DNA of 64,000 nt, taken from the NCBI RefSeq assembly GCF_003003035.1, contig NZ_PVTS01000013.1:62001-126000 (forward strand), written 5' to 3'. A program made the position numbers and the translations under genes. Shown piece after piece: positions 36,025-46,212 of the stretch. Source of the stretch: Marinilabilia salmonicolor (lineage in GTDB: Bacteria; Bacteroidota; Bacteroidia; Bacteroidales; Marinilabiliaceae). The notes under the pieces are model-generated. The model made no database searches and was not told the DNA's origin. It saw nothing but the letters and a program-made list of their open reading frames with translations. The first letter of the stretch is position 1, and every line of letters begins with the position of its first letter.

Positions 36025-38457
36025 ATGAAGTTTGGATTTTTTGATGATGAGCGGAGAGAGTATGTGATCAATACTCCTGAAACCCCCTGGCCATGGATTA
36101 ATTATCTGGGAAATGAAGATTTCTTTTCCCTGATATCTAATACAGCGGGAGGCTATTCTTTTTACAAGGATGCCAAGTTTCGGAGGTTGACACGCTACCG
36201 GTACAACAATGTGCCCATGGATAACGGGGGACGTTACTTTTATATCAATGACGGAGGTACCGTGTGGTCGCCGGGTTGGAAACCGGTAAAAACAACGTTG
36301 GACAATTATGAATGTCGCCATGGACTGAGCTATACCAAGATTACAGGTGAAAAGGACGGGCTGGAAGCAGAAGTATTGTTTTTTGTGCCCCTGAAGTCAT
36401 GGTGCGAAGTTCAAAAAATGAAGCTGACCAATAAAACCGGAGAAAAGAAAACTTTTAAACTTTTTTCTTTTCAGGAGTGGTGCTTGTGGAATGCGGAAGA
36501 TGATCAAAATAACCTGCAGCGTAATCTGAACACCGGAGAAGTTGAAATTGATGATTCAACGATATACCATAAAACGGAATACAAAGAGCGTCGCAATCAC
36601 TATGCATTTTACCATGTAAATGAGCCGGTACAGGGTTTTGATACCGACCGGGAAAGTTTTGTTGGGCTTTACAACGAATTTTCAGGTCCTCAAGCAGTGC
36701 TGGATGGGAAACCCCGAAATTCAAAGGCTCATGGATGGTCTCCCATCGCCTCTCATTATTTTGAGATCGAGCTGGCACCGGGTGAGAGTAAAGAGTTGGT
36801 GTTTCTTTTGGGATATATCGAAAATAAAGAGGAGGAAAAGTGGGAAGCCAAAAATATCATCAATAAAAAACCGGCAAAGGAAGTGATAGCCAGGTTTGAT
36901 ACCGTTGAAAAAGTCAATGCTGCTTTTGATGAGCTGAAGAAATACTGGGACAATCTGCTCGATGGATTCGTTTTGGATAGTGGTGATGAGAAGCTGGACC
37001 GTATGGTGAATATCTGGAATCAGTATCAGTGTATGGTTACCTTTAATATGTCTCGTTCAGCCTCTTTTTTTGAAGTGGGTATCGGACGTGGAATGGGATT
37101 CCGGGATTCCAATCAGGATCTGATTGGTTTTGTACATCAGATTCCCGAAAGGGCCAGGGAGCGGATTATTGATATTGCCTCTACCCAGTTTCAGGATGGT
37201 GGTGCATATCACCAGTATCAGCCTCTTACCAAGCGTGGAAATGATGCCATCGGTGGCAACTTCAACGACGATCCTTTGTGGCTGATTCTTTCCACCGCCG
37301 AATACATCAAAGAAACAGGTGATTATGGTATTCTTGATGAATTGGTGCCTTTCGACAATGATCTGTCGGTGGCCAAAAGTCATTTCGACCACCTGAAGGT
37401 TTCTTTTTACCATGTGGTAAATCACCTGGGGCCCCATGGATTGCCGCTTATCGGGCGGGCTGACTGGAACGATTGTCTGAACCTGAACTGTTTCTCGAAA
37501 GATCCCAATGAGTCGTTTCAGACCACTGAAAATAAATCGGGCGGAACTGCAGAGTCATTGATGATTGCCGGCCTTTTTGTAGTCTATGGAGGGGAATATG
37601 TGAAGCTCTGTCGTCAGATTGGTAAAGATGCCGAAGCTGATGAGGCTCAAAAGCACGTGGACAACATGGTGGAAGCCATCAAAAAACACGGCTGGGACGG
37701 TGAATGGTATCTGAGGGCATACGATTTTTATGGCAACAAAGTGGGAAGCAACGAGAATGAAGAGGGAAAAATATTTATTGAATCTCAGGGTTGGTGTGCT
37801 ATGGCCGAAGTAGGTAAAGAAGAGGGCATGGTTAAAAAAGCTTTGGATTCAGTAAAAGAAAAACTCGACTCAAAATATGGCATTGTATTGAACAACCCCG
37901 CTTTTACAAAATATGTGATTGAGTACGGTGAGATATCTACTTATCCTGCCGGATACAAGGAGAACGCAGGGATTTTCTGCCACAACAATCCCTGGATAAT
38001 GATTGGAGAGACCAATATCGGTCGGGGCGAAAGAGCCTGGGAGTATTACAAGAAAATTTGTCCGGCTTATCTGGAGGAGATTTCCGAATTGCATCGTACC
38101 GAACCTTATGTATATGCTCAAATGGTGGCCGGGAAAGATGCAGCAAAACCGGGTGAAGCCAAAAACAGCTGGCTCACAGGAACTGCAGCCTGGAACTATT
38201 ATGCCATTACCCGCTATATTCTGGGAATTCGTCCCGATTATGACGGATTGGTGGTTGACCCATGTATTCCAGCCGACTGGAAAGGCTTTTCTGTGAAAAG
38301 AAGGCTGAGAGGAACTACTTTTAATATAAAAGTGGTTAACACGGGTTCTGTAAGCAAAGGGGTTGCAAGAATGACTGTGGATGGAAATGAGGTGAGGGGC
38401 AATGTGGTTTCCGTTTTCGACGGAAAAGAACACGATGTATTGGTAGAAATGGGATAA
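36025..38457 (+). CDS. Cellobiose phosphorylase, GH94
   Basis: The enzyme splits cellobiose with phosphate into glucose and alpha-glucose-1-phosphate in the cytoplasm, saving one ATP per disaccharide. The 810-residue product resembles the well-studied Cellvibrio gilvus enzyme throughout. Shared stretches include [56 protein letters not shown] and [14 protein letters not shown]. The general acid is the Asp of [10 protein letters not shown] (Asp480). No signal peptide is present. It lies 47 bases after the symporter gene and 128 bases before susC, with a small hairpin between them. Confidence 0.97.
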   Translation: MKFGFFDDERREYVINTPETPWPWINYLGNEDFFSLISNTAGGYSFYKDAKFRRLTRYRYNNVPMDNGGRYFYINDGGTVWSPGWKPVKTTLDNYECRHGLSYTKITGEKDGLEAEVLFFVPLKSWCEVQKMKLTNKTGEKKTFKLFSFQEWCLWNAEDDQNNLQRNLNTGEVEIDDSTIYHKTEYKERRNHYAFYHVNEPVQGFDTDRESFVGLYNEFSGPQAVLDGKPRNSKAHGWSPIASHYFEIELAPGESKELVFLLGYIENKEEEKWEAKNIINKKPAKEVIARFDTVEKVNAAFDELKKYWDNLLDGFVLDSGDEKLDRMVNIWNQYQCMVTFNMSRSASFFEVGIGRGMGFRDSNQDLIGFVHQIPERARERIIDIASTQFQDGGAYHQYQPLTKRGNDAIGGNFNDDPLWLILSTAEYIKETGDYGILDELVPFDNDLSVAKSHFDHLKVSFYHVVNHLGPHGLPLIGRADWNDCLNLNCFSKDPNESFQTTENKSGGTAESLMIAGLFVVYGGEYVKLCRQIGKDAEADEAQKHVDNMVEAIKKHGWDGEWYLRAYDFYGNKVGSNENEEGKIFIESQGWCAMAEVGKEEGMVKKALDSVKEKLDSKYGIVLNNPAFTKYVIEYGEISTYPAGYKENAGIFCHNNPWIMIGETNIGRGERAWEYYKKICPAYLEEISELHRTEPYVYAQMVAGKDAAKPGEAKNSWLTGTAAWNYYAITRYILGIRPDYDGLVVDPCIPADWKGFSVKRRLRGTTFNIKVVNTGSVSKGVARMTVDGNEVRGNVVSVFDGKEHDVLVEMG

Positions 38458-38500
38458 AAAAAAAGCTTATGATTATAATGGAGTAAATAAAAAAGGGATG

Positions 38501-38532
38501 TCATTCGGAAAAATTGGCGTTGGACCGAATGA
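38501..38532 (+). promoter_or_regulatory. Hairpin between cellobiose phosphorylase and SusC genes
   Basis: TCATTCGG and CCGAATGA form a perfect 8-bp stem around a 16-base loop, with no T-run after it. It may stabilise or process the mRNA, or be an operator. It is probably not a terminator. Confidence 0.35.
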
Positions 38533-38585
38533 TCACCCCAGAGATTAGTTCTAACTATTGTTAAAACCTGTAAAACGGCAAATTT

Positions 38586-41500
38586 ATGAAAAAGATTCGG
38601 TCTTTTTTAGAAGGCGACCTGTTAAAAAAGGTCAAATCCGGTGGGAGAAAGACACTTACCGGTATTGCGATCGCTCTTATGGCGACATTTTTAAGTGCCT
38701 CCGTCGCGTTGGCACAAGATGCTAAAACGGTCAACGGTACGGTGACCGATACTCAAAACGGCCCCCTCCCCGGGGTGAACGTAGTTATCAAAGGTACCAT
38801 GCAAGGTACCATTACCGATGTGGATGGTAACTACGAACTCCAGGCCTCAGGGGAAGATGTTCTTCAATTCAGCTTTATTGGCTTTACCACAAAAGAAGTC
38901 CTTGTTGGAGACCAATCTACCATTGATGTGACTTTGGATGAGGAAACTTCTGACCTGGATGAGGTAATTGTAGTAGGCTATGGCGTTCAACAAAAATCTC
39001 TGGTTACAGGCGCTATTTCAAGTGTGGACGCTGAAGCTTTAGAGTCAACATCCAATACAGGTGTCGAACAAGCGATGCAGGGGCGCACTGCTGGTGTTAC
39101 CGTTATGCCTACTTCTGGATCCCCGGGGGCAGGTGCACAGGTTCGTATTCGCGGTACCAATTCCAATCAGACATCCGAACCTTTGTATATTGTAGATGGG
39201 ATGAAAGTTTCAGGAATTGAGAATATTGAGCCTGGAGACATCGAGTCTATTGAAGTTCTGAAGGATGCCGCTTCTTCCGCAATTTATGGATCAGAAGGTG
39301 GTAATGGTGTTGTAATTATAACTACTAAAACCGGGCGTGCAGGAAAAGGTGTTATTTCTTATGATATGCAGTATGCTATTCAGAGTGTTGATACCAAGAT
39401 GGAGTTGATGAATGCTCAGGAATATGCACAGTATATGGAGGAACAGGGTGCTTCCGTAACTGTTCCATCAGGAGTAGGAACAGGTACGGACTGGCTTGAT
39501 GAAATATTTGAATCTGCCCCGATGCAAAGACATCATTTAAGTTTTTCCGGTGGGGGCGAGAAATCAGCCTACCTGGCTTCCGTATCATACAACCAACAGG
39601 ATGGTGTTGTTGGGGGCGATAAAGCTTCTTATGAACGGCTTTCTTTTCGATTCAATTCAGATCATAAGATTAAAGATTGGTTGAAAGTTGGAAATACATT
39701 GACTTATTCTCATTCCAACAGAAGTACTGTGGGAGAGGATGATGAGTATCGCGGTGTTTTAAACAATGCGTTATTGATTGATCCAACGACTCCTGTTCGT
39801 TATGAAATAGGTCAGGAAACTTCAATAGAGCAAGAGGCGCTGGATGCGGGTAATACATTACTAACAGACGAGCAGGGACGTTATTATGCATTGCCTTTAA
39901 ATGTGTCGGGAGAGATTGGAAATCCCGTGGCAAAAATGCTCACCTACAATAACAAGAATACAATTGATAAGTTGTTAGGTACTTTATTTGCGAATATAAC
40001 TCCAATAGAAGGATTGACTATTACCTCCCGGTTGGGGTTGGATTTGACGTATGATTATTATCATCAATGGAATAAGAAGTACTATTTCTCATCTGAGAGC
40101 CAAAATGGAACCAACACGATGAGTGATAACCTGGATAGATATTTTAATTGGTTGTGGGAAAACTTTGCGACTTTTGAGAAGCGTGTAAATGATCATGATT
40201 TTTCCGTATTGGTAGGTTACTCTGCTGAAAAGAGGTTACATCCCAGTTGGTATCTCTATTCCGGCCCCATGGCACGTGAGGGAGATCAGTTTGCTTACCA
40301 CGATTATGCGACTTCACGCAAACAGGATGTGGTAGGTGGAGACTTACTGGAAGAAACAATGAATTCGGTTTTTGGGCGGTTTTCTTATAATTATTTGGGA
40401 CGCTATATGTTTCAAGGTTCGGTAAGACGAGATGCTGCCAGTGTATTCTCAGAAGATGATAAAGCCGCAATCTTTCCGGCTGCATCATTGGGTTGGATTG
40501 TCTCTGAAGAGGATTTCTGGGGTGACGGTTTTATTGACTATTTTAAACTTCGTGGAAGTTGGGGACAGAATGGTAGTACTTCAATTCTGGCCGGCACTGC
40601 AGATAAAGAGTTATGGACTGCTTCAGGATTGTTCTATCCTACGGCATCTGAAGATGGATACTTTTCAGGTAGCCAGGTTGATAAGCTCGTTAATGAAGAC
40701 CTGAAGTGGGAGCGTACCGAGCAGATGGCTTTCGGGATAGATATGAGAATGATTAATCGAAAAGTGAATCTCTCGGTTGATTATTACGATAAAACAACCA
40801 AAGATTTGATTGTTCTGGCCATGTTACCCTTATCCGGGGGTGTTAGTGTCCCTTATGTTAATGGTGGTGATGTTTCAAACTCGGGTTTTGAATTCGAGTT
40901 GGGATACAATAATCAATTTGGGGATTTAAACCTCTCGGTTAATGCCAATCTTTCTACTCTGAAGAACGAGGTAACTCGTCTGGATCAGGATGCCCCTATT
41001 GCCGGAGCTAATGTTCGGGGATATAACCTTACCTGGTTTGAAGAAGGCGAGCCTATCTGGTATTTTAACGGGTACAAGACTGATGGAATCAATGCGGAGA
41101 CAGGCATGCCTAATGTGGTAGATGTGAGTGGAGATGGAGAAATTACTTCCGCAGATCTGACAAAAATTGGAGATCCTCACCCTGATTTCCTTTATGGAGC
41201 AAATATCAATGTGGATTATAAAGGTTTTGATTTTAAATTATTCCTGCAGGGATCAAAGGGGAATGACATTTATACGGCCTGGTATCGTCCTGATCGTGCC
41301 ACCAGTAATAAACCCAAATATTTCTTTACTGATCGTTGGACGCCATCAAATAGAAATGCTTCTATGCCCAGGGCAAATGGAACCAGTGAGTATATTTATC
41401 GTAGCGATTTGATGGTTCAGGATGGTTCCTATATGAGGATTAAACAGTTACAGTTTGGGTATTCACTTCCCGAAAACCTTATCAATTCTTTAGGACTTTC

Positions 41501-41663
41501 TAAAGCCAGGGTTTTTATTTCTTTGGATGATTACTTTACAGTAACTGATTACAAAGGTCTCGATCCCGAGGCTGGTAGTACCAATAGTCAGAGTCAGGGG
41601 GTAGATCGTGGTGTTTACCCAATTCCCCGCAAAACGATGTTTGGACTGTCTGTTAAGTTTTAA
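38586..41663 (+). CDS. SusC/RagA TonB-linked outer-membrane transporter
   Basis: This is a 1025-residue outer-membrane transporter that takes up oligosaccharides with its SusD partner. An N-terminal extension and signal peptide (to about ALAQDAK) are followed by a carboxypeptidase-like domain (VNGTVTDTQNGPLPGVNVVIKGT region, about 48-130). The family signature DLDEVIVVGYGVQQKS comes next, then the plug (RIRGTNSNQTSEPLYIVDG and VLKDAASSAIYGS, separate segments). The barrel ends in MFGLSVKF. The adjoining SusD and cytoplasmic cellobiose phosphorylase suggest cello-oligosaccharide uptake (inference). Confidence 0.97.
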   Translation: MKKIRSFLEGDLLKKVKSGGRKTLTGIAIALMATFLSASVALAQDAKTVNGTVTDTQNGPLPGVNVVIKGTMQGTITDVDGNYELQASGEDVLQFSFIGFTTKEVLVGDQSTIDVTLDEETSDLDEVIVVGYGVQQKSLVTGAISSVDAEALESTSNTGVEQAMQGRTAGVTVMPTSGSPGAGAQVRIRGTNSNQTSEPLYIVDGMKVSGIENIEPGDIESIEVLKDAASSAIYGSEGGNGVVIITTKTGRAGKGVISYDMQYAIQSVDTKMELMNAQEYAQYMEEQGASVTVPSGVGTGTDWLDEIFESAPMQRHHLSFSGGGEKSAYLASVSYNQQDGVVGGDKASYERLSFRFNSDHKIKDWLKVGNTLTYSHSNRSTVGEDDEYRGVLNNALLIDPTTPVRYEIGQETSIEQEALDAGNTLLTDEQGRYYALPLNVSGEIGNPVAKMLTYNNKNTIDKLLGTLFANITPIEGLTITSRLGLDLTYDYYHQWNKKYYFSSESQNGTNTMSDNLDRYFNWLWENFATFEKRVNDHDFSVLVGYSAEKRLHPSWYLYSGPMAREGDQFAYHDYATSRKQDVVGGDLLEETMNSVFGRFSYNYLGRYMFQGSVRRDAASVFSEDDKAAIFPAASLGWIVSEEDFWGDGFIDYFKLRGSWGQNGSTSILAGTADKELWTASGLFYPTASEDGYFSGSQVDKLVNEDLKWERTEQMAFGIDMRMINRKVNLSVDYYDKTTKDLIVLAMLPLSGGVSVPYVNGGDVSNSGFEFELGYNNQFGDLNLSVNANLSTLKNEVTRLDQDAPIAGANVRGYNLTWFEEGEPIWYFNGYKTDGINAETGMPNVVDVSGDGEITSADLTKIGDPHPDFLYGANINVDYKGFDFKLFLQGSKGNDIYTAWYRPDRATSNKPKYFFTDRWTPSNRNASMPRANGTSEYIYRSDLMVQDGSYMRIKQLQFGYSLPENLINSLGLSKARVFISLDDYFTVTDYKGLDPEAGSTNSQSQGVDRGVYPIPRKTMFGLSVKF

Positions 41664-41682
41664 TTCTTAAAATCAGTTAATT

Positions 41683-43233
41683 ATGAAACGAAATATATTG
41701 TTTATATGGCTGCCGGTCTTATTGATTCTTCTGACAACGGCATGCAGTGATGATTTTCTTAAGGTCGATCCGGCCGGAAAATGGGAAAATGAAAATTATC
41801 CCGAAAACAATGAAGAAGCATTTTCAGTCTTGATTGGTGCTTACGATTTGATGCAGTGGAACTATGGAAGAGACTGGAATAGTGCTTTTTTTGCTAAAAA
41901 TCTTCCGGCTGATGACGTGAATGCCGGTTCTTTTGCCAGTGATCAGCTACCATATCAGAATATTGATGACTATGTGAATGAGGCTGATAATACTGTCACT
42001 ACAGCCATCTGGGAAGGTTTCTATAAAACCATTAATCATTGTAATATCCTGCTTGCCCGATTGGAGGCTGATAATGAATATAAGGAACATATAGTTGCAG
42101 AAGCAAAGGCTATAAGAGCCTGGAACTATTTTGAACTGGTTACCATGTATGGAGATGTTCCATATACTACTGAACCGACTACTATGGAGAATATTCATAG
42201 GGCACGAACACCAAAATCAGATGTTTATGTGGAAATAGAGAATGATCTGAAAGAGGCTATTGATGTGTTGCCTATAAAAACTGCGTTGCCGGCGAATGAA
42301 AGGTTCCGGATATCCAAGGGGGCTGCTCAGGCTATGCTGGGTAAAGTTTATCTCTACCAGGAAAAGTGGCCGCTTGCACATGCAGTACTGAGTGAAGTGA
42401 TTGCTACTGAAGGGGAGGTATATGATCTGGAAGAGGACTTTGGTGATGTGTGGAAAGAGGTTGCAGAACTTGGATCTGAGTCAGTTTTTGAGATCTTGTA
42501 CACATCTCAGGAAGGGTATGACTGGGGTAACTTCCCATGGAGCCCGGGTCTGCATGAGTCTAATGTGCATATTGTATTGATGGGGCCACGTGGTGATCTT
42601 TTTGGAAATGTGGGTGCAATAGGTCTTATCGGTGGATGGGGTTTTAATTTGCCCGGTGAGAATATTGGAAAGGCTTTTGAGCAAATGGGAGACGATGGTC
42701 CCCGCTACAGAGGATCTTTGCTGAGTGAAGAGGATTTTTTGGCTGCCGGGGGCGAAATAACCGGAGAAACAGAGGATGACTTTCATGATTATGATAAGTA
42801 TATTCGAATAAAATATTCGACACATGCCAGTGAGAGTAATCCCTCTGCCGCAGTAAAAGAATTGAATTTTACTACTAACTGGAGATTAATCCGTTATGCG
42901 GATGTTTTGCTAATGGCCGCGGAGGCTTACAATGAGGATAATGAGCCTGCTAAGGCATTGATCGAGCTCAATAAAGTACGGGAACGTGCCGGGTTGGATG
43001 AGTTGCCTGAGATGGGGAAAGATGCTCTTCGTGAAGCAATAAAGAGTGAAAGACAATTGGAGTTGGCTTTTGAAGGCAGTCGTTTTTGGGATTTGGTTCG
43101 CTGGGGGGATGCTGCAGATGTTCTGTCTGCAGATGGTTTTGTTGCCGGGAAACACGAACATTTTCCGATACCTCAATCAGAAATTTCAGCTAATAATGAG
43201 ATAGAACAGGAAGATCAGAATCCCGGTTTCTAA
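41683..43233 (+). CDS. SusD/RagB surface glycan-binding lipoprotein
   Basis: This is a 516-residue lipoprotein (lipobox LTTAC, Cys21) that closes over the SusC barrel and binds glycans at the cell surface. SusD features are ARLEADNEYKEHIVAEAKAIRAWNYFEL over residues 127-154, then DVPYTTEPT, AAQAMLGKVYLYQ, and the C-terminal LRYADVLLMAAEAYNE-like and RQLELAFEGSRFWDLVRWG segments. It begins 19 bases after susC and is the last gene of the locus before a strong terminator. No secreted glycoside hydrolase is encoded nearby. Confidence 0.96.
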   Translation: MKRNILFIWLPVLLILLTTACSDDFLKVDPAGKWENENYPENNEEAFSVLIGAYDLMQWNYGRDWNSAFFAKNLPADDVNAGSFASDQLPYQNIDDYVNEADNTVTTAIWEGFYKTINHCNILLARLEADNEYKEHIVAEAKAIRAWNYFELVTMYGDVPYTTEPTTMENIHRARTPKSDVYVEIENDLKEAIDVLPIKTALPANERFRISKGAAQAMLGKVYLYQEKWPLAHAVLSEVIATEGEVYDLEEDFGDVWKEVAELGSESVFEILYTSQEGYDWGNFPWSPGLHESNVHIVLMGPRGDLFGNVGAIGLIGGWGFNLPGENIGKAFEQMGDDGPRYRGSLLSEEDFLAAGGEITGETEDDFHDYDKYIRIKYSTHASESNPSAAVKELNFTTNWRLIRYADVLLMAAEAYNEDNEPAKALIELNKVRERAGLDELPEMGKDALREAIKSERQLELAFEGSRFWDLVRWGDAADVLSADGFVAGKHEHFPIPQSEISANNEIEQEDQNPGF

Positions 43234-43269
43234 TCGTTAACTCTAAGAACCAGCCTATATGAAAACAGG

Positions 43270-43298
43270 GCCGGCTGAGCAATCAGCCGGCTTTTTTT
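43270..43298. terminator. Bidirectional terminator after susD and the diflavin reductase
   Basis: The stem GCCGGCTGA/TCAGCCGGC with a GCAA loop is followed by TTTTTTTATTT on the plus strand. It sits between the convergent susD and diflavin reductase genes. Confidence 0.85.
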
Positions 43299-43300
43299 AT

Positions 43301-44935
43301 TTAATACAGATCCTCAAAATAACGTTCCTGTTCCTCCAGATTATTGGTGAAAGAGGCATCTTCAGGTTTTTCGCCCAACAAATTGAATGCTGCTCTTACG
43401 CCTTCTCCCATTTTTACAGATCCGCAGACATAAATTGCCGCTCCCTGATTTAGCCAGGTTTTGATATCATCTGTTTTTTCTTTGATTTTATCCTGAACAT
43501 AAACTTTCTGGTTTTGATCTCTGGAGAACGCAAGATCCAGATGAGCAAGGATACCTTTCTTTTTCAGTTTTGTGAGGTATTCTCCATAGAGAAAATTCTG
43601 CTTTCGGTTTTTCTCCCCAAAAATGAGCCAGTTTTGAGTAGAGGCACTAAGGTTTCGCTCTTGCAAAAAACCAATGAATGGAGCAATTCCCGTTCCTGAG
43701 GCAATCATGATAATGGGCCGATCCGTTTTATGGGGCAGTCTGAAATTTTCATTGGGAATGACTCTGAACTGAATTTCTGACCCGGTTTTGAGAAATTGAC
43801 TCAGGTGAGATGAACAGGCTCCGTAATAGGTTTTACTTTGGCTCTGATAGCTGATCTGTTTTACTGTAAGATGGATTTGTCCGGGAGTTACCATCTGGCT
43901 GGAGGCGATGGAATAATAACGTGGTTTTATCTTTCCGGCAACAGTAACCAACTCATCAGGAGATAGCTTTCCCGGAAAATCAATCAGCAGATTAAGCAGG
44001 TTGTTGTTCCGGATATAATCCTTCAGTCTTTTTTTTTGCTTAAGCAGCGATGCAAGCTGTTGGTTGCATGTAACCTCATTATATTCTCTGATTGATCTTT
44101 GTGATAAAGAGGTGATTTCAAGTCTTGATTGCAGCAAATCGCCGAGACTTTCATTTTTTTCGTGGTACTTTACTGATTGATTCCATTGGAATTGTGAAAG
44201 ATGCAGTAAGTCATCTACCATTATTCCGGGATTCATCGGAACCACTGAAATACAATCGCCAGGATGATATTTTATATTTTCGGAGGAGGCGGCCACCACG
44301 ATGTGGTATATTTCATCCTTTGAGTCCGGGTTAAGCCGGTGTCTGCTTTCGATGATTCCTGTGTACAACTGAACTTTCTCCCCGGTTGGTGAGACGGTTG
44401 AAAGTTGATTTGGTTCAATTGGTACCTCTTTGGGATTGTTTCTCTTCAGGTAATGAAGATAGCTTGTCTGAATCCAGTGAAGGGCAGTATCCCTAAATTC
44501 GGTGTCACAATCAGCTCTCTCGACGAGTGGTTGCGCTCCCAGGGCATTTAGTTTTCGCTCGATGTTCTTGCCTGCCTGACAGAAAAACTCATATTCGGAA
44601 TCTCCCAATGCACATATTGAGTAGGACAGGTGGCGAAGGGAAAGGTCCGATGCCATTAACTGCTCATAGAAAGAAACAGCTGAAGGTGGGGGATCTCCTT
44701 CACCATGAGTGCTGACTACGATGAACAAATAGTTGATGGAGCCCATTTTCTCAGGCGTAAACCGCTTCATGTTTTGCACATCAGTAGTGATGTTTTGACT
44801 ACTGAGGTATCTTGCTGTCTCTTCTGCCACAAACCTTGCATTCCCAGACTTGCTTCCATAAAGGATGGTTACATCGGCCGGAGCGTTTTTTTGCCCCTTT
44901 TGGAACAGACTCGTTATTTTGGTTTTGATCATCAT
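43301..44935 (-). CDS. Diflavin reductase (sulfite reductase alpha/CPR-like)
   Basis: This is a 544-residue flavoprotein moving electrons from NADPH through FAD and FMN to an acceptor. The flavodoxin domain (about 20-160) has ILYGSKSGNARFVAEE, VSTHGEGDPPPSA and CALGDSEYEFFCQAG. The FAD domain carries RYYSIASS, and the NADP domain has IASGTGIAPFIGFL and IYVCGSVKMGEGV. The C-terminus ERYFEDLY ends in the aromatic residue that stacks on FAD. It is the last gene of a receptor-PepSY-reductase group, so reduction of ferric siderophores is likely. A sulfite reductase subunit role is possible, but no hemoprotein gene adjoins it. Confidence 0.92.
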   Translation of the reverse strand: MMIKTKITSLFQKGQKNAPADVTILYGSKSGNARFVAEETARYLSSQNITTDVQNMKRFTPEKMGSINYLFIVVSTHGEGDPPPSAVSFYEQLMASDLSLRHLSYSICALGDSEYEFFCQAGKNIERKLNALGAQPLVERADCDTEFRDTALHWIQTSYLHYLKRNNPKEVPIEPNQLSTVSPTGEKVQLYTGIIESRHRLNPDSKDEIYHIVVAASSENIKYHPGDCISVVPMNPGIMVDDLLHLSQFQWNQSVKYHEKNESLGDLLQSRLEITSLSQRSIREYNEVTCNQQLASLLKQKKRLKDYIRNNNLLNLLIDFPGKLSPDELVTVAGKIKPRYYSIASSQMVTPGQIHLTVKQISYQSQSKTYYGACSSHLSQFLKTGSEIQFRVIPNENFRLPHKTDRPIIMIASGTGIAPFIGFLQERNLSASTQNWLIFGEKNRKQNFLYGEYLTKLKKKGILAHLDLAFSRDQNQKVYVQDKIKEKTDDIKTWLNQGAAIYVCGSVKMGEGVRAAFNLLGEKPEDASFTNNLEEQERYFEDLY

Positions 44936-44971
44936 GTAAGTTTTTGATGTAATTGAGATGCCAACGGTATT

Positions 44972-46120
44972 TCAGAACAGGGATTTCTTGCGTTTTTTTG
45001 TCCTTTTCCACCACATCATAAACCCGGTGACGGGCAAGGATGCAGCGATCAGACTCAATATAAATGCCAGAATCTTTCCGGGCATTCCTAAGATGGCTCC
45101 GGTATGGATGTCATAATTGGCAGTAATCAGTTTTTCTCCGGCATTCTTCTCCTCATGATTTCTTTTGGCAAGTAATTCCCCGGTATATCTGTCAAATTGA
45201 AGCTGATGAGATTGATAATACAATCCTTCTTTTTGCTGCACATATACATTAATTATTCCTGCGCTGTCCTGTGGTAGAGTAAATCTAAATGCTGCTGCAT
45301 CGTCATGAAGCTTGAGCGATTCATGAAAGGCTTCGTTTAGAGGTTGCTCAATTTGCAGGGCCTGCGGATTCGATTCGGCCCTAAGCCTTTCGGGGGGCGT
45401 TGTTGTGCCGGATGCTGCCACATATACCAGTCCCTGAAACCATCCAAATGCCCATACCATTCCTGTAAGAGAGATAATCAGTAAGCCGGCAAGTCCCCAT
45501 AAGCCCAAAACATTGTGCAGATCATAGAATTTCTTGTAAATCCCCGTGGTCTTCTTCCATTTGATCCGAAACAGGTTACGGGCACTTTTGAAGCTCTTGG
45601 GCCACCACAAAACCAGACCAGTGATCAAAAGCACTACAAAAATCAGGGTAGCCCACCCAACAATGGGTTGCCCTATCGAAGTTTTGAACAACAGGCTCCA
45701 ATGAAGAAATTTAACCACATTGAAGAAGTCGGTCTTTTCGTTGTAAACCCCTTCTGTCTTGCCTGAATAGGGATTGATAAAAACAGCATTGTAATGATCA
45801 ATGTTGGTGAAGTAGGTGAGACCTTCTGGGTTGTTTTTGTAACTATAAAACACCTGATTTTTTTCCGGATTGTTGTAAATGTTAAACCAGCTGATGACCT
45901 CACCTGGAGGAAATGCTTGCTGGGCTGTCTGCAGTAGTTTCTCCTGAGGGAGACGTTGGGTGCCAGCTTCTTTGTCGGCATAAATAGCATCTTTTCTGAG
46001 CCAGGTGGTAATCTCTTCATGAAAAACGTACAGACAGCCGGTTACCGAAACAATAAAAACGATGATGCCGGACAGCAGCCCCAACCAGAGATGTAGCTGA
46101 AAAATGATTTTTTTTACCAT
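44972..46120 (-). CDS. PepSY-domain membrane protein, iron-linked
   Basis: This is a 382-residue inner-membrane protein with four membrane helices: near 10-33, 165-190 (IVGWATLIFVVLLITGLVLWW), 207-235 and 350-375. The motifs LHLWLGL, LHWSLLF and DLHNVLGLWG include conserved histidines, as in the PepSY-associated TM family that accompanies TonB-dependent siderophore receptors. The large loop at about 235-345 is periplasmic and contains a PepSY-like unit. It lies between the receptor and diflavin reductase genes (gaps 92 and 36 bases). A part in transferring electrons to periplasmic ferric siderophores fits but is inferred. Confidence 0.9.
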   Translation of the reverse strand: MVKKIIFQLHLWLGLLSGIIVFIVSVTGCLYVFHEEITTWLRKDAIYADKEAGTQRLPQEKLLQTAQQAFPPGEVISWFNIYNNPEKNQVFYSYKNNPEGLTYFTNIDHYNAVFINPYSGKTEGVYNEKTDFFNVVKFLHWSLLFKTSIGQPIVGWATLIFVVLLITGLVLWWPKSFKSARNLFRIKWKKTTGIYKKFYDLHNVLGLWGLAGLLIISLTGMVWAFGWFQGLVYVAASGTTTPPERLRAESNPQALQIEQPLNEAFHESLKLHDDAAAFRFTLPQDSAGIINVYVQQKEGLYYQSHQLQFDRYTGELLAKRNHEEKNAGEKLITANYDIHTGAILGMPGKILAFILSLIAASLPVTGFMMWWKRTKKRKKSLF

Positions 46121-46212
46121 GATTCGGTCTTTTTATAAAAACCGGGAAATCCATCTCTCCGTGTGAACGAAAAGATGGACATCTTCTGTGTTTTCGTGTT
46201 TTTTACTATCAA

